A stretch of DNA of 64,000 bases, taken from contig NW_003101658.1 of NCBI RefSeq assembly GCF_000003855.2, forward strand, positions 571,874 through 635,873, in the 5' to 3' direction. The DNA comes from Blastomyces gilchristii SLH14081. Its lineage: Eukaryota > Ascomycota > Eurotiomycetes > Onygenales > Ajellomycetaceae. This document shows positions 21,801-35,150 of this stretch, piece after piece. The first letter of the stretch is position 1. Each line of letters starts with the position of its first letter. Made by a program: the position numbers and the translations under genes. Under the pieces are notes generated by a model, which saw only the letters and a list, made by a program, of their open reading frames with translations, was not told the DNA's origin and made no database searches.

Positions 21801-24800
21801 TGTAGTGAGTGATGAGAATTATATACCTGCTTTCCCATCGGTAGGTCTTTTAGTGGAAGGTTTCACAGAAGTTTTAATCTGGACCTCGAGATAAAATTGC
21901 TGTAGGAAACATGATACGATGACATGATGTATTTGGGGCCACTCGGGAAGAAGCTCCATACGGCTATTTGGCAGGCCGTTAGCCACGAAAAGCCCTGGAT
22001 GTCTCAAGGTTGAATATTGTGGTAGTCACAGACAAGTCCCTTTTAAGCTGTTGTTCATTTCTGGAGCTGCGTTTAAATGAAACCAACGGCTTGCGCAATC
22101 CATGAATAGGGGTGGTGTGGCACCTAGAGGACATCTGATATTTGATATACCTAGAGTGGATGGAGTATGCACCAAATCCCACTCGTTCGTATGAGAATAT
22201 GGGTCCGTAGCATGTTTCGTTATCATCCTTTATGATACCCAGGTAAGGAATATGAACAACCGACTCTTCTGTTCCCCTTCACGTCTTGTCATAAAGTCTT
22301 AGTTCAGATGGGCGAAACATTCTGTTCAATATTCCATCGGTGGCCTTATGTTACTCAACCAGGGGCTCAGGAGCGGTCCCTATTCCAGGGGTTAATTGAG
22401 GACGAATGACGGAGAAGGTTGGATAAAGAGGAGTATCTACCCTTGTTCACGCTGGTGACGTCTCAAGATTTCATAGAATAAGTCACTAACACGAGCTAAG
22501 ACCCAGGTTTCATTGATAGCATGGTTCACTTGTGACCCTGAGTTTGTTAGTCATTATAGATGTGTATTTATGAAAAAGATATTCAGGCTCAGTTCAATGA
22601 TTAATAGCGAGAGTCAAGCCATTTCAAATCTGCGCACAATCAAACTGGGGAATTTTGTCACACCTTGCCTTTTGTCTATGCGTGAGACCAAGCTAAAGAT
22701 TTATATGACTTGGAGTGGACCTTACCACAATCTCCTTGCTGAAAAACTCTTGTTCAACAGCTTTCAAGGCTTGGTGTATCAATTATCTTCTTAGAGACTT
22801 AATTGAAGACCTCCTAAAACCTAATCTCATGTAGGGAATTTCTTGTATCACGTTGTGAATGAAAACTTGCTGATCGAATAAAGTAAATGGAATATGCTTC
22901 GATTACTTTAAATAAACAAATCCCTCATTCACAGCTGAACGAGATTATAAGGAAAGATAGGTCCCCGTGAAGCGATGGTGCAAAGCTCAGTTTCTCAGGT
23001 TTCAAGGGGCAAAGGCAGACACGGAATGAAGCTATCAAGATGCATAGTCGGCATCATGGTGTGTCAGAATCAAGGTCGTATTTCTATTCTAGAGAAGGCA
23101 CTAGATATAGAATCTGCTTGAGAGCAAGCATATGTTTCATTGCAATGGTCCCGATGGTAGAGGTTATTCTACCAGTTGGGAATGGAATTCCGCCTTGAAT
23201 ATGACTGAGCATCAAGAAGGTAGATATGGATTTTTGCAGAAAAGTGGTCTCTGTAATAATTTCTCATATCTCTCTGAATACAATCTTGAGCATGTTAGAG
23301 GCAAGCCCATGAATCGTCTTATTTTGCAATATTGGAAGCATGGCATTGTAGGCATGTACATGTACCTGTAGTTACCACAGCTACATGTAATGTAATGTAC
23401 ACATAAGCTTGGAACGATAGAAGCATTTCGTAAGAGAGAAGTATTGCAGTTTCGATCACTCCTGCAAGCGAGATGCTTCAATCACGGCTTCAACATGGAA
23501 CAATGGCAAAGGAAATGTCCTAGGATGAGTTGCCCGACAAGTCAAGATCGCTAGATCCTCGAGTCAAGTCAATAATTAGTATTCGCCATCAATGGGATTG
23601 TTTATTCTGTTTGCGTTGCGTCTTTCAATATCAGCCAGGTCAACTATCCTCTAATTCTTCCCTCCGCCAGAAAGACAATAATAGAAGGAATTGCAAAGCC
23701 TTTCGAATCAAACGAAAATGGCGACGACAATAAGAATATTTCTTCATTCGGGCTCCATTCTTTTTTGCGAAGCCCGAGCCCGTGAGATTTCCATATACAA
23801 AGCATGTGGAGCGCTGTACGAGCACCGCCTAAAGATCAGCAAATGGCGGGCGGCGATTCCCCGAATACGTACCTATCTCGTTTGTTCGCACTTCAACCTG
23901 TCCCTGTGAATAATATCTGGATTCCTCCCTCCCGTAACTATTTCATTTTGTTAGGCTGATTTGAATGGAATTGTCGAAAAAAACGCTCCCAGCGCTCGGG
24001 CATTGTTTTCGTCACTTCGTCGGCATCACGAGCGCCCAGTTGAAAGAATTCCATGAAACGAGCGGATTGATGCATTTTTTTCCTATGCTTAAAACATGAA
24101 AGCCCAAGAAAACACCATCGGCAACCGCCTAGCCGCTGCACCCAGGCAGGTATGTATCATGGTCAAGATACAATGGAAGAGCGGAGGAGACAAGAAATAA
24201 AAAGGCGCCAAAGAAAGAGGCAAAGATAGAGAGTTTCCCACCAAAGATCTTGCTCAAACAATGTTCACAATCTATCAGCCACCGTCTAACCCCCCCCAAT
24301 CAATCTGTCCATAGCTTAACGAATATTCAGCGTTTACATCGCCAACTTCCCACGTTGTCCACAGCTTCCACGCCGGGATTCGTTGGCGATATCTCTGCCA
24401 GCCCAACACTTCCCCTTGCATAGATCCATAGATCCATAGATCCAGGGATAGATCCAGCTGAATGAATTTCAGTACGGATCCATACCGTCGCTCTCTTTCT
24501 CTCTATGGATGAGAGACAACAAAACGGCAAATCCCCATCGTGATCATCTTCATCTTCGGGATCAAAAAATAATAAAATAAAATAAAAATTAAAAAAATAA
24601 AAAAAAAAGGGCGAAAAAAAAGGTCGAAAAAAAAGGTCGAAACAAAAGGGACGAAGAACGCCCCCGTTGCCGTTCCAAGACCAGCGATCCCTGCCTTGGC
24701 TTGATCCACGATTCCCTAGCCTTTGATCCCGAGAGTCCGTCGCTTGTTGCCCTTGTTCCTGAATAAAAATCCCTGTTCACGGCGGCGGGTGCCAAAGCCA

Positions 24801-26293
24801 GACAGGGGGGACGAATTGGTAAAGTTATGTGAAAAGATAGATTATTGGCTGGAAATTGGAAATCGCTGGGGAAGGAATGGGAAATGGTTAGACCCAAGGT
24901 CAGGCCAGGTTTCCCTTTGGTTTCGATCGGGGGATAATATATAACTATATATATATTTTCTTTTTTTCCTGTATCTGGCTTCATCCGCGATGCATTGTTG
25001 CCGTACGCTAAGCTAAGTACTCCGTATGTACTCTGTATTCAGGTTATGCAAAAAAGAAGGACCCCTTTTTACAAAACATGAAATGCAATCAAAAATAGTA
25101 TTACATTGAACCCCCGGTGAAAAAAAAAAGTGCTTACCCGAGTAGAATTGAAGGGGTAAAGTTGTTATTTCAATTTATCCTCTGCTAAAAGTCGAGTATT
25201 AAACAAAAGAGTGCTTGCTGTCTAATGAATAGAAAAAGAAGTCCTGATATTGAGTGAGAAGAAGGTTTGAAACAGGAATTTTCACATCTCAAAAAAATGT
25301 TCAAACAAAAAAAATAAAAAAAAAATAAAAATAAAAAAACGTGTATGTATAACAAAAACCTGTGTAAAAGTGGCCGCCCAAGTGGCCGCCTCTGGCCATC
25401 CTCATCATCCTCATCCTGGCAAGGTGCCATCAACACCCGCCCAGCCCCAGGCTCCAGCCAGCCTGGGCCAGGGCTGAACTAGCCCGAACGTACGTACGTG
25501 CAGATCGTTATCTTCTTGGAATCCTGACTCGGCAAGCTGGAAGGGCAGTTTCCTTCGAACGCGCGAAAAAAAGACATAGTGAGAGGAGAGAGAAAAAGAA
25601 ACAAAAATGCGCGAGTATTGATTGGGATGGCATTTTCATTCCCCTCTGTCATGTCACACATCGAAATCACATCACGTTATCACGTTGTTGGTTCCAAGGT
25701 TGCTGAGTCTGACATGATCAGCATGGAGAAATGATGGTATGTGCTGTGCTGTGCTGGTTGGTTGTTTTTGTCTCATTTTCTTTCTTTCCTTTCTTTTATT
25801 TATTTAATTTTATTTTTTTAACACTTGATTTTATTTGGTGCTATTTCTGCTCTTGAACCCCTGTGACAGGAAGAGAAAAAAGATGAGAAAAGATGATGCC
25901 AGCTTGCCTCCAGCGGTACTTCGTAACTACCTTGTCTTTGATTCATCTATTCGCTCAGCAAGAAACTAAGGAGATATGGCGAGGAGAAAATCATGGAACA
26001 TCATATCATTATTACTCAACTGACTGAACGTGCTGTTGTTATTTATTGCCTTCAATCAGGGACTGGAGTTGGGGATTCCTCCCCTCACCGCTTTCTCACA
26101 TTAGACGGATTTTTGGATTTTTGCTGCACGCACAAAATACTAAAATCCTAGTTGCCAATTACAGTACAATGTGGATTTTCATAACTAACTCTTTTGAAGG
26201 TTTAATAACAATCAAATCTGATATCTTGTAGATAACTCTGAGTATACTTCAATCTAAAGAACCGTTATAACCTTCTAGAAGGCCTAGCCTAGG
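18883..26293. other. 7.4-kb gene-free region
   Basis: No convincing coding sequence. It contains TACGGAGTA (19533-19541), TACTCCGTA (25018-25026), a CATAGATC tandem cluster at about 24417-24450, A/T homopolymer stretches at 20428-20440, 24580-24620 and 25290-25340, and ACGTACGTACGT at about 25490. Base composition is intermediate, with no extreme AT block. Short open frames show no recognisable family. It may hold regulatory DNA or old, unrecognisable repeats. Confidence 0.4.
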
Positions 26294-26699
26294 TACCTTA
26301 TGAGAAGAACGTAGAGTTATTACACGACCGGATTATGGTTGTTCCACCATTTCAATCAGCAACACGGTCGCTGAGCTGTAAATCATAGTATAATGATGAA
26401 TGAATGATGGAATCACTGTAAATAAGTGATAAACTGAAAAAATCAATTATTATATTAGTGATGTTGTCAAATTCAATCTATATAATTACTAATTCTAAAA
26501 ATCATCTCATTCACTGATATCATTTTCTATTAGAAATCACAGACACTTCTATCTAAATTCTCTCAAATTAACTGAATCAAGTTTCTTTCATAGTCTTTAT
26601 TTCTAGTCATGTTGCTCTTATTAATCACATCACTGAACTTACAAATTAAGGTTTGTAGATTAGTTATGATCTGAGAGACACTATCATCAGTCATCTAAT

Positions 26700-27810
26700 A
26701 TTTGAGAGTTGAGATTTCAGAGTAATTAGATGCTGAGTATTTAAAAGTCTATATAATTATTAATCTCTGAATAAATCTGAGAATTATTTCACTGACTCTA
26801 GCTTACTGTTTCAGTGATTATTTCATAAGTTCAGAGACTCAGAACACTCATCAGAGTTGAAAGATTAAAGAAGAAGAGAGAGAAAGAATTGACAGTGATA
26901 ATAGAGAGACTGATAAGAGTTATAGAGAGAGAAAGAGAATTATTACTATTAATAGATTTCTTATTACTACTACTCTCATTAACTGTATTACTGAGAAGTT
27001 TGATAATTATTTTAAATCAGTTTATTATTTTATATATTTTAATGAAAATATGCTGTGCTTTCTCTCTGACACTATTAATCAAGTTTATGAGATTCTTCAT
27101 TGTCACTTTTTAATTCTTATAATAATTATTAATCAATCTTAAGATCTTCTGCTGAACAGCAAGTTTTATATTTTCAATATTTAATTTTCTCTTTTTAATA
27201 GTGATTTTCTTCTTCTTCACAGTAATTTTCTTCTTTTCAATCTTCAATTTAACTCTTTCAATATTTAACTTAGTCTTCTTAATTTCAAGTTTGACTTTTT
27301 CAGCAGAACTGATAGATATATTTGAGACTTTCAATGTGATAGTTATACTCTTCATTTTTTAATTTTCTGCTTTCTGTCAGTGTGTCTTTGCTTTCTTAAT
27401 TTACTTGAATAAATTCTTCACTATCTTTAGTATGACTGACTTGACTGATTTCTTCATGACTGTTAAAGTGATAAGATAAAACTCATGAGTTCAGATCAGA
27501 TTTTCAATTTCATTATTAAATTTATCAGAGTATATTATATAATCTTTCTTTTCATAGTTACAGTTTGAACATAGCTTTATACTTTCTTCAACTTTGTCAC
27601 AAACAGATTTAATATAATGAGGAAAAATATATAAGATGCAGTGCTCACATATCATTGACTTGCTAGATTTGATAAGAGTATTCAGCCTGCTTACTATCTC
27701 TTTCTCTTGTGCTTTTGCTGCTGCTGCACATGTACACTTGAGAGTGTTTTCAGTCATTTTAATGTTATTACTGCTGCTGTTGTTACTGTTATTACTGCTA
27801 TTATTGCTGC

Positions 27811-27841
<31 letters not shown>

Positions 27842-28010
27842 ATTACTGCTACTGCTGCTGTTGCTGCTGCTATTATTGATATTACTGTTATTACTGTTGC
27901 TGTTATTACTGTTACTATTATTACTATTACTGTTGTTACTGTTGCTGTTATTACTGTTACTGTTGTTACTGTTGCTGTTATTACTGTTACTGCTGCTGTT
28001 GAATGAAATA
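26700..28010 (-). pseudogene. Cys-rich/coiled-coil accessory gene, copy L
   Basis: Minus-strand gene diverging from the transposase-like gene. In order: an Asn/Ser tract encoded by the trinucleotide repeat at about 27765-28006; a Cys segment with CTC, CEHC and CSNC pairs (27757-27491) that looks metal-binding; and a lysine-rich amphipathic coiled coil (27355-27110) with KLEIKKTKLNIERVKLKIEK-type heptads. Several stops interrupt it. I do not recognise a named family. The CxxC spacing is loosely reminiscent of fungal DUF3716 domains. A role as a DNA-binding accessory protein of the element is a guess. Confidence 0.5.
27765..28006. repeat. trinucleotide microsatellite (CTG/TTA/TTG)n
   Basis: About 240 bp of imperfect trinucleotides, mainly CTG, TTA, TTG and ATT, in the Asn/Ser tract of the accessory gene. 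The corresponding tract in copy R is only about 60 bp, so L has expanded. Confidence 0.85.
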
Positions 28011-31000
28011 ATAGATTACTGATATTCTTGATATACTATGCACATTAGATATCTTGACATTAGAACTTTTGATATTCAAAGCTTTCTATTACAACTGACA
28101 GAATACTAATCTTACTGAAGATGAGAAGAGCTGAATAAACTGAAAAAATTAATGTTTGTATTGTGATATGATTATGAGAAGAAGAAAGAAAGAAAGAAAG
28201 AAAGAAAAAGAAGATAGTAAGTTATTCTTCTTATATATATTATTAATTCATCTTTGCAAATTATCATGCAATGAATGCAAATGCTTTTATATTTTATCTC
28301 TGAGTGTAATCAGCATATCTGATAGATTTTATTCATATCTTAATACTTTCTGCACAGGCTATCACTGAATGAATTACAGCTATTTTGAATATAAAATCAT
28401 TTCTATTAACTAGAAACAAGTGTTTAACATACTGTCAGAAATATATCTACAGAATTCAAGATTTTCTAATACAGTGAAATCAGTGAATTCTTCACAGTTA
28501 TAACTATATAAATTGTAAGATAGAGAATATAACAACTTTCTTCAGCAAATATCAAGACAGATATATTCTAATTATGTATATTAAAGTATATATTAACTAA
28601 TTTATATATAAAACTCATAGAAAACTAAATATATTAAAATATAAATAGATTATGTTGAAAATCTCTACATCACTGATCTGCCTTTCACTGAAAGTATCTC
28701 TGAAAATTTGATCTTTTTCTGTATCTTTTTTCACACATCTTTTATCAGATGTTTCTTTTTTGCTGTCAGAGTATTCTGAATTGTCACAGCAAAGTCATCT
28801 CTGATAATTTACTAATATTCAGAAATATCATTTATCAGATCTTAGAATGTCAGAATATTTTATCATTGCAGTATAGCTGTGATGAAATTTTCATTTGTAT
28901 CAGTATCATCAAATATTTTAACCTGAATTACAAGATTGATATATATCTCTATTTTTCAGAATTAATTTCTAGTTTTTCAATCTGAAGTTTTTAATTCAAT
29001 ATCTTTAACTAATGAATATTCAACTTACATTTCATATATCATTGTCCTTGCTCAGAGAATTAATCAAAGTCAATAATTTCTCATACTCAGTAAAAAACCA
29101 GAAAGAACTTTTCAGTGATAAATGAATCATAGAAGTATTTAAAGATGATTAATTCTTTATAGCAGTTATGTAATTCAATTATCACTGAACTTTCTCTGCT
29201 CTTTGTCTTCTTCTGTTGAATATGATTCTATATTAATAAATAGTTAGCTAAGTTGATCAAAAAAATTTTAATATTTCACTGAAAAGTTTCAAATTCTTCT
29301 AAGATATCTCACTGAAAAGTTGATATATTTGCTAAAATCTAATACTACTTGTCTTCATTTCTTTGAGAGTTCAGAACTTTCATGTTTTAATTACATTCAG
29401 CATCATCATTCTGCTGAATGAAAAGATGTATAATGTTTTATTCTTTATTTTTATCACACTTGTAACTGTTCAATTCAAATTATCTTTATTGAAAGAAAGA
29501 AAATACATTTATTTTATCTTCAGATACAGACACTGCTCTGTCAGTCAAATTTTCTTTTTATATATTTCTGCATTCAGATACTGAGTTCAGCAACACCTTT
29601 TTAACAGACTACTTAATATCAGTGATGAGTTTGACTTCTTCTTATCTGACTGATATTCATCATTACTGCTATTATGTTTATTCTATATTCAGATATATCA
29701 ATATCAGATTTCTTTTGAAATCAGTGATTTGTCTTATTAAACCTATCAGATGAGAGAGTTTGAAGAGATCTAGTAGAGTAGAATTCATGACAATGTTCAT
29801 TTTCAGAATCTTGATAGAACTCTGATAAATTTGTGATATGAATAGAAATATAGTGATTTGATTCTTAATATTAAATTAATATAGATTGTCACTGATTGCA
29901 GCTCTTATTAATATATTTCTTTTCAGTAATTCAATCTCATCTCTTTATTTTATCAAGATCACTTATTCACTTCATTCATATCTTTTCAACTACACAACTT
30001 TTTTCTACAAATTATATCAGAAAGTAAAATATTATATCTGTTTAATTAAAATTCAAAACACTATCTGCTATCTGTCTCTAGATAAGAATCTGGGAATGAT
30101 CAATGTCTCTCTTTCTCAGAAACTGCAAATGAAGATTTCATTAACAGTGATTCAGATATTGATGCTTCTGATGAAGAAGTATTACTATTCTCAGTAAGTT
30201 TATCACTTTTGATGTCTCTATTATTATAAAAACTAACATTCTCTAAAGACAGAGTCATATAATGAGAATGCTGCTGATAATGTTAAGTATATTGAGTGAC
30301 TTTTGAAAGCAGCTGCTGAGAAGAATATTTCTGAAAATGATGATCAAGAGAATTCTGATGAGTCAGTTACTGATAATATTGAAATGCCAGCTGCTGATGC
30401 AATTGCTGTTACTATTACTGATTAATTTATTGATTCTAATTCAGCAATTGATATATCTCACAAATATAGTAACTTTGAAATGAATTCATTTATTCTGACA
30501 ATGAGACTCTGAGCTGAAGAGTCAGATATTTCCTGAAAAAACTATAAATCACTACTGCAAATTCTGCATTTATTGAAGAATATATCACTGATAAGTCTGC
30601 TCTCTGAAGATCTATCAACTCTGAAAAAGCAATGCAGAGCATAATTTCTGATTTTATCAGTCAAGAAAACCTCAATTTCAATAGTGTTATTAATATAAAT
30701 ATCAACTCTGAGTTCTGCTCAGAAAAATCTCATCAAATTCTTCATGAGATTACTATACTTTTAAAATCTGATTCTCTTGATATCTGCTCTTCTCAAATCC
30801 TCAACTTTTCAGTGATAAATGCATATAGAAATGACAGAAATTATCAACAATCTCACAGAGTTATAACAATCTCACAGTTGAGAGAACTCTATCAAATATT
30901 GTTTCAGCAAATTCATCTGATATTTATTAATAAATAAACCTATTTTTTCTTCTGATTTTATTCAGTATCAGTGTGAAAATCTTGAATGCTACTGTAAATC

Positions 31001-32545
31001 AGAGTTGAATGATATATCTCATATTGAAAGAGTGTATTTTATCAGACATAATCACTGACATTCAGATATGAGATCTCATATAATAGTTCTGAAAGTTCAA
31101 GAAGCTGTTCACTATACTCTGCAGACTGTACAAAGATTACTGTTCTTAAATTCATTATTTAGCTTCTTTGAAATAATTGCAATGAAGAATGAGATGAAAT
31201 ATATCTCAATTACTCAAGTTCTAAATCAACTTGATATTCATATGAATATAACATTTGAATCAGGTTCTGATCTGCCAGTATATAAGAGTCAAGATCAGTA
31301 TTTTCTTCATCAGATCATGAGAACTAAAACTGAGATGATTAAGATATAATCATATTACAAATCTTCACTAATTCAGACTGAGTTGAAAATTACAGCATAT
31401 AAACAGAATCTTTTAAAAAGCATATTTTACTCTGATATATAAGTTATTTCCCTGTCATATCAATTATTTATTGATGAATTTGACTTATATCAGAACATGT
31501 ACTGAAGCTTGATGAGTTTTTATTTAATTTCTGCACTGAGTGCTGTTAAGTATTTAAAGTGAAACAATATTTTTATTCTAATCTTTAATTCTCATGATAT
31601 CAATTTTTCTGACACAGTTACTGCATTGTCACATGACTTATCTACATTGAATTGTAAGAGAGTTATAATAAATATTGATGAAAAAAAGATGAGAGTGATT
31701 GCATCTTGTATTGCATTTCTTAAAGATATGCTGCAGTAAAATAGCAATACAGGAATTAAAGAATTAACAGTAAGAAGATTATACTGAAGCTGCTTTATCA
31801 ATGACAAGAATCAACTGAATCTGAACTATAATTTATACAATAATGACTGATTTCACTATCATATGCAACATCTTCAGACTAAACTGAATAATCTATCAAA
31901 TCTTATACACAGAGATCAAATGTGTCAAGAGCAAGAAATGATATTACAGACTGTATCTCTTTTTCAGATATATTTAAGTTTGAATTTGATCTCTTTTTTC
32001 TCATCTGATTCATATCATAGTGAGTTCACTGATATATCAGAGATTTCACACTCATTGCTGATCAGTACTATCTTATCACTGTATAATTAGCTAGAATATT
32101 TTCAAATATTACAGACATTCTCTTTTTCTTGCAGTTGAAATTATCTGCAGTCACTGATTACTTATCTCAAGAAGTGTCAGCTTCAAGAACATGCTTGAGC
32201 TTCAATCATTATATCTCTTGTCTTGCAATGTGAGCTCAAGAAGAAATGACTCAGTTCAGTAATTAAGCAGATTATTTCTGCAGCATTTTCAGCATTAAAT
32301 CAATCATCTATTAATCTTATTATTCAGATATATACAGTCATTGCAAGGAGTAATAGTCTATTGATATCTCAATCTCTGAGAGAAAATGATTCTGAAGTGA
32401 CTCATTAAATCATACTTACAGTCTGTCAATAGCTACAATTTCTTATTGAAGCTGTGACAAGAGTAGCAGTGACATTTGAATCATTCTGAGCTGATTCAGT
32501 TGTTAGTTGTCAGCTATTCTCTGCTTTAACAATGAGCACAGTTAC

Positions 32546-32850
32546 TGCAGCATACATCACCTGTAGTGTATGCCGATCACGTATCGTACATGTAAAAAGG
32601 TAAATCTTGTCTTATTCTTCAAGATGAAGATGGGCGGACGCTTTTATATATATATATATACATGCTTGTTTGTTTATTGTGATTGACTTTTACAGAAGGA
32701 AGGAGCAGAAGCCTCAGAAAGAAAGAGATGAAAGCCTCAGAAAGAAAGAGATGAAAGCCTCAGAAAGAAAGAGATGAAAGTCTCAGAAAGAGACAGAAGT
32801 CTCAGAAAGAAAGAGGTGAAAGTCTTAGAAAGTAGCAAGAGTGAACATCA
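32546..32850 (-). repeat. gypsy 3' LTR
   Basis: Starts TGCAGCATACATC and ends GTGAACATCA. It contains TA-repeat sequence (about 32648-32660) and a stack of about six 19-23 bp units around GAAAGCCTCAGAAAGAAAGAG. A purine-rich stretch on the minus strand just inside (AGGGGAACTG at 32851-32866) fits a polypurine tract. Confidence 0.82.
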
Positions 32851-33425
32851 CAGTTCCCCTGTCTGAAAAGAGGTGAATGTCTGAAAATAAGATGGCAGAA
32901 AAAAAGCTAAATCTAATAAGAAATGAGTTAGGCATTTTTCAGATGCAGGTTAATATTCTTCTTGTGTGAGAGATGAGTAAAGAAAGGGATTGAAACAATG
33001 AGATGATAATGACACAGTGATAAAGAGTCTGAGATAATAAGATAATAGATATTATACAGAATCTTTGTCTTTCACAGATATTATACAGATACAATGAAGT
33101 GATAATGAAACAATGACTATGAATGAGATAAAGAATCTGAGACAACAAGGTGATAGAAGTCATAAGAATGAATAAATAGATGAAAGATGAAGAACTGTAA
33201 AATGCAGAGTGAATATGAATAAAAGAGAATAAGAGAATTGAGAATGATAAAGAGACAGATCTTCTATCAGAAGACTGAGAATGATGTGAGTGAATAATCT
33301 GTAAGTATATAATATGATCAGTCATCTCTCTCTTCTTATTTTTCTTTTCTCTTTCTTATTATCTTTTTGTCATCATTCTCATTATCATAAAAAATTTTCA
33401 TTGAAATCTAGAGAACTTTGCAGCA

Positions 33426-35150
33426 ATGAGTTCAAGAAAGATATTCAGAACATCAGGTGTGAGAGAAGCAATTGATCAGATTGATCACCTTGACAGAAGT
33501 GGCATAAGAAGAGTGTTGAAAAGGTTATTTCAGTCATTGAGTCAGAAAGAGTGTAATACTCTTCTTAAGACTGCAGAGAAGATAAACAAAATTGAAGAGT
33601 CAGAACCTCATTCTTCAATGTCTAAGATAGTTTCAAGAAGTGATGAGGAAAAGGCAGTTGCACCTCATTGTCAGTTAGCTAGATTACATGGCCAGAAAGC
33701 TGCAAATGAGTCAGTGAAGAAATCTGAGAGCAGAAGCTTAAAAGATTCAGATGTGACTGCAGAGAGATTTAAATGAAAGCTTATTACATCATTCACTGAG
33801 CTGAAGAAGTCATGATCTTCAAATACATATGAGTTCTCTGATGAAGATACAGATGCAGAGGCAGCAACTGAAGACAAGATGAAGTCAGTAGCTCAGGTAG
33901 AAGTGAAAGTGAAGTCAGTGATGAAAGACATTCATGAGAAGAAAGATGAAGAGAAATCAGAGCTGACTGAAGCAGATAAACAGTGATGAAGAGATAGTCA
34001 GAAGCAATGTAGCACATTAGAGAATAACATGCTGAGAAGAACAGAGTGAAAGAGAGTTGTTAAAGATGATCAGATGCCTTGACTGTGAGATGTGACTTGT
34101 ATACACTGTCTGTATCATGATGACAAAACTGATCTACACTTTCAGAAGAATGAGAAGCCAGCCCAGCTGAGTGTATCAATAATGCAGAATCCGACTGTAG
34201 AAGGACTTGTGAATGCTGTATCAATTATTAAAAGACTCATGAGACACAGTGAGAAAATGCTGTTCATGAACTGTGAATTTTTTGTCCTGCTCAGTCAGCA
34301 GTTGATCAAGCAGCTGAGATAAATGCTCATGTAATGAAAGTTACAGTGATAGATGATAAATGATGACTTGATTACTCTGAGAACAGTTGATTTCAAAGAT
34401 TCAGCTAATTGAAATGTTATCATTCTTCAAACTTGTGAGAAAGTAGCTCTCACACCTTGTCAGTCTTGTACAGCAGATCATGGATGATTTGAAGAGTATG
34501 TGATTGCTTCTTCAGATGACAACTGAACTTGATAGAGATATGATACTTATGTCAACTGTCAGTGAGATAACAAGAATGCTCACTGTTCTTTAAATTGTCA
34601 TAGTCAGTACAGGTTTGAAAAAAACACTGACAATCTACTGTTTGAGGGAAGTGTGCTGAGATTTGAGAAGACTGTGAGTGCAGACAGAGATGACACTATT
34701 GAAGATAGTGATATAAATGAAAACAATTTAATCTTTGTTTCTGCTGAGAAGACACTCACTCTCTTGAAATGAAAGACCTTGAGTTCAGTTGCTCTGAAAC
34801 CTATCAAGTGCATTTAAATTAGTGAGAAGGATGCTAGTTCAACTCCTGTCAGAGTGGTCAAGAACATCAAGATAAGTAGCAGATGATAGTCATCAATTTT
34901 ATCTTTCAGAGGTCAGACTATCAACTGTATGACACAGGATCTGAAGGTGTTGAGGCAGCTATCTAATCTTGATAAACATAATCTGAACACTGTGCAGGCT
35001 GCTCAGAAGAAGTTAGACAAGATCAGAGAATTTACTAATGTAATCTCAGTTATGAGTGACACTATCAATGACAATCATTTCTTCAAGCTGTCTAGTAAGG
35101 CACACTTCAGCAATCTCATGAATGACAGTCTGTTAGTGAATGTTGTATTC
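33426..35150 (+). pseudogene. extra antisense gene in the gypsy element, Cys-motif protein
   Basis: Plus-strand gene opposite to pol, between the chromodomain and the left LTR. It opens with a 116-codon frame (33426-33776, MSSRKIFRTSGVREAIDQID...), continues through acidic and Glu/Lys-rich sequence, and has a Cys region at about 34450-34610: PCQSC, CVIAS-like sequence altered to YVIAS, VNCQ and HCSLNC (stops between). That spacing recalls the fungal DUF3716 Cys domain (CxxC...CV...CxNC...CS). About a dozen TGA stops, many at probable Trp codons. Function unknown; possibly a captured or accessory gene. Confidence 0.5.

Noticed and set aside
26409..26423. GGAATCACTGTAAAT as the true transposon terminus
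   Set aside because: Inverted-repeat similarity between the outer ends of L and R continues about 110 bp further out, to the TA at 26294 and 59765, so this motif is subterminal.
27636..28022. 128-codon open frame dominated by poly-Leu
   Set aside because: It is the antisense reading of the trinucleotide repeat within the accessory gene; the Asn/Ser reading on the minus strand joins to Cys and coiled-coil segments shared with copy R.
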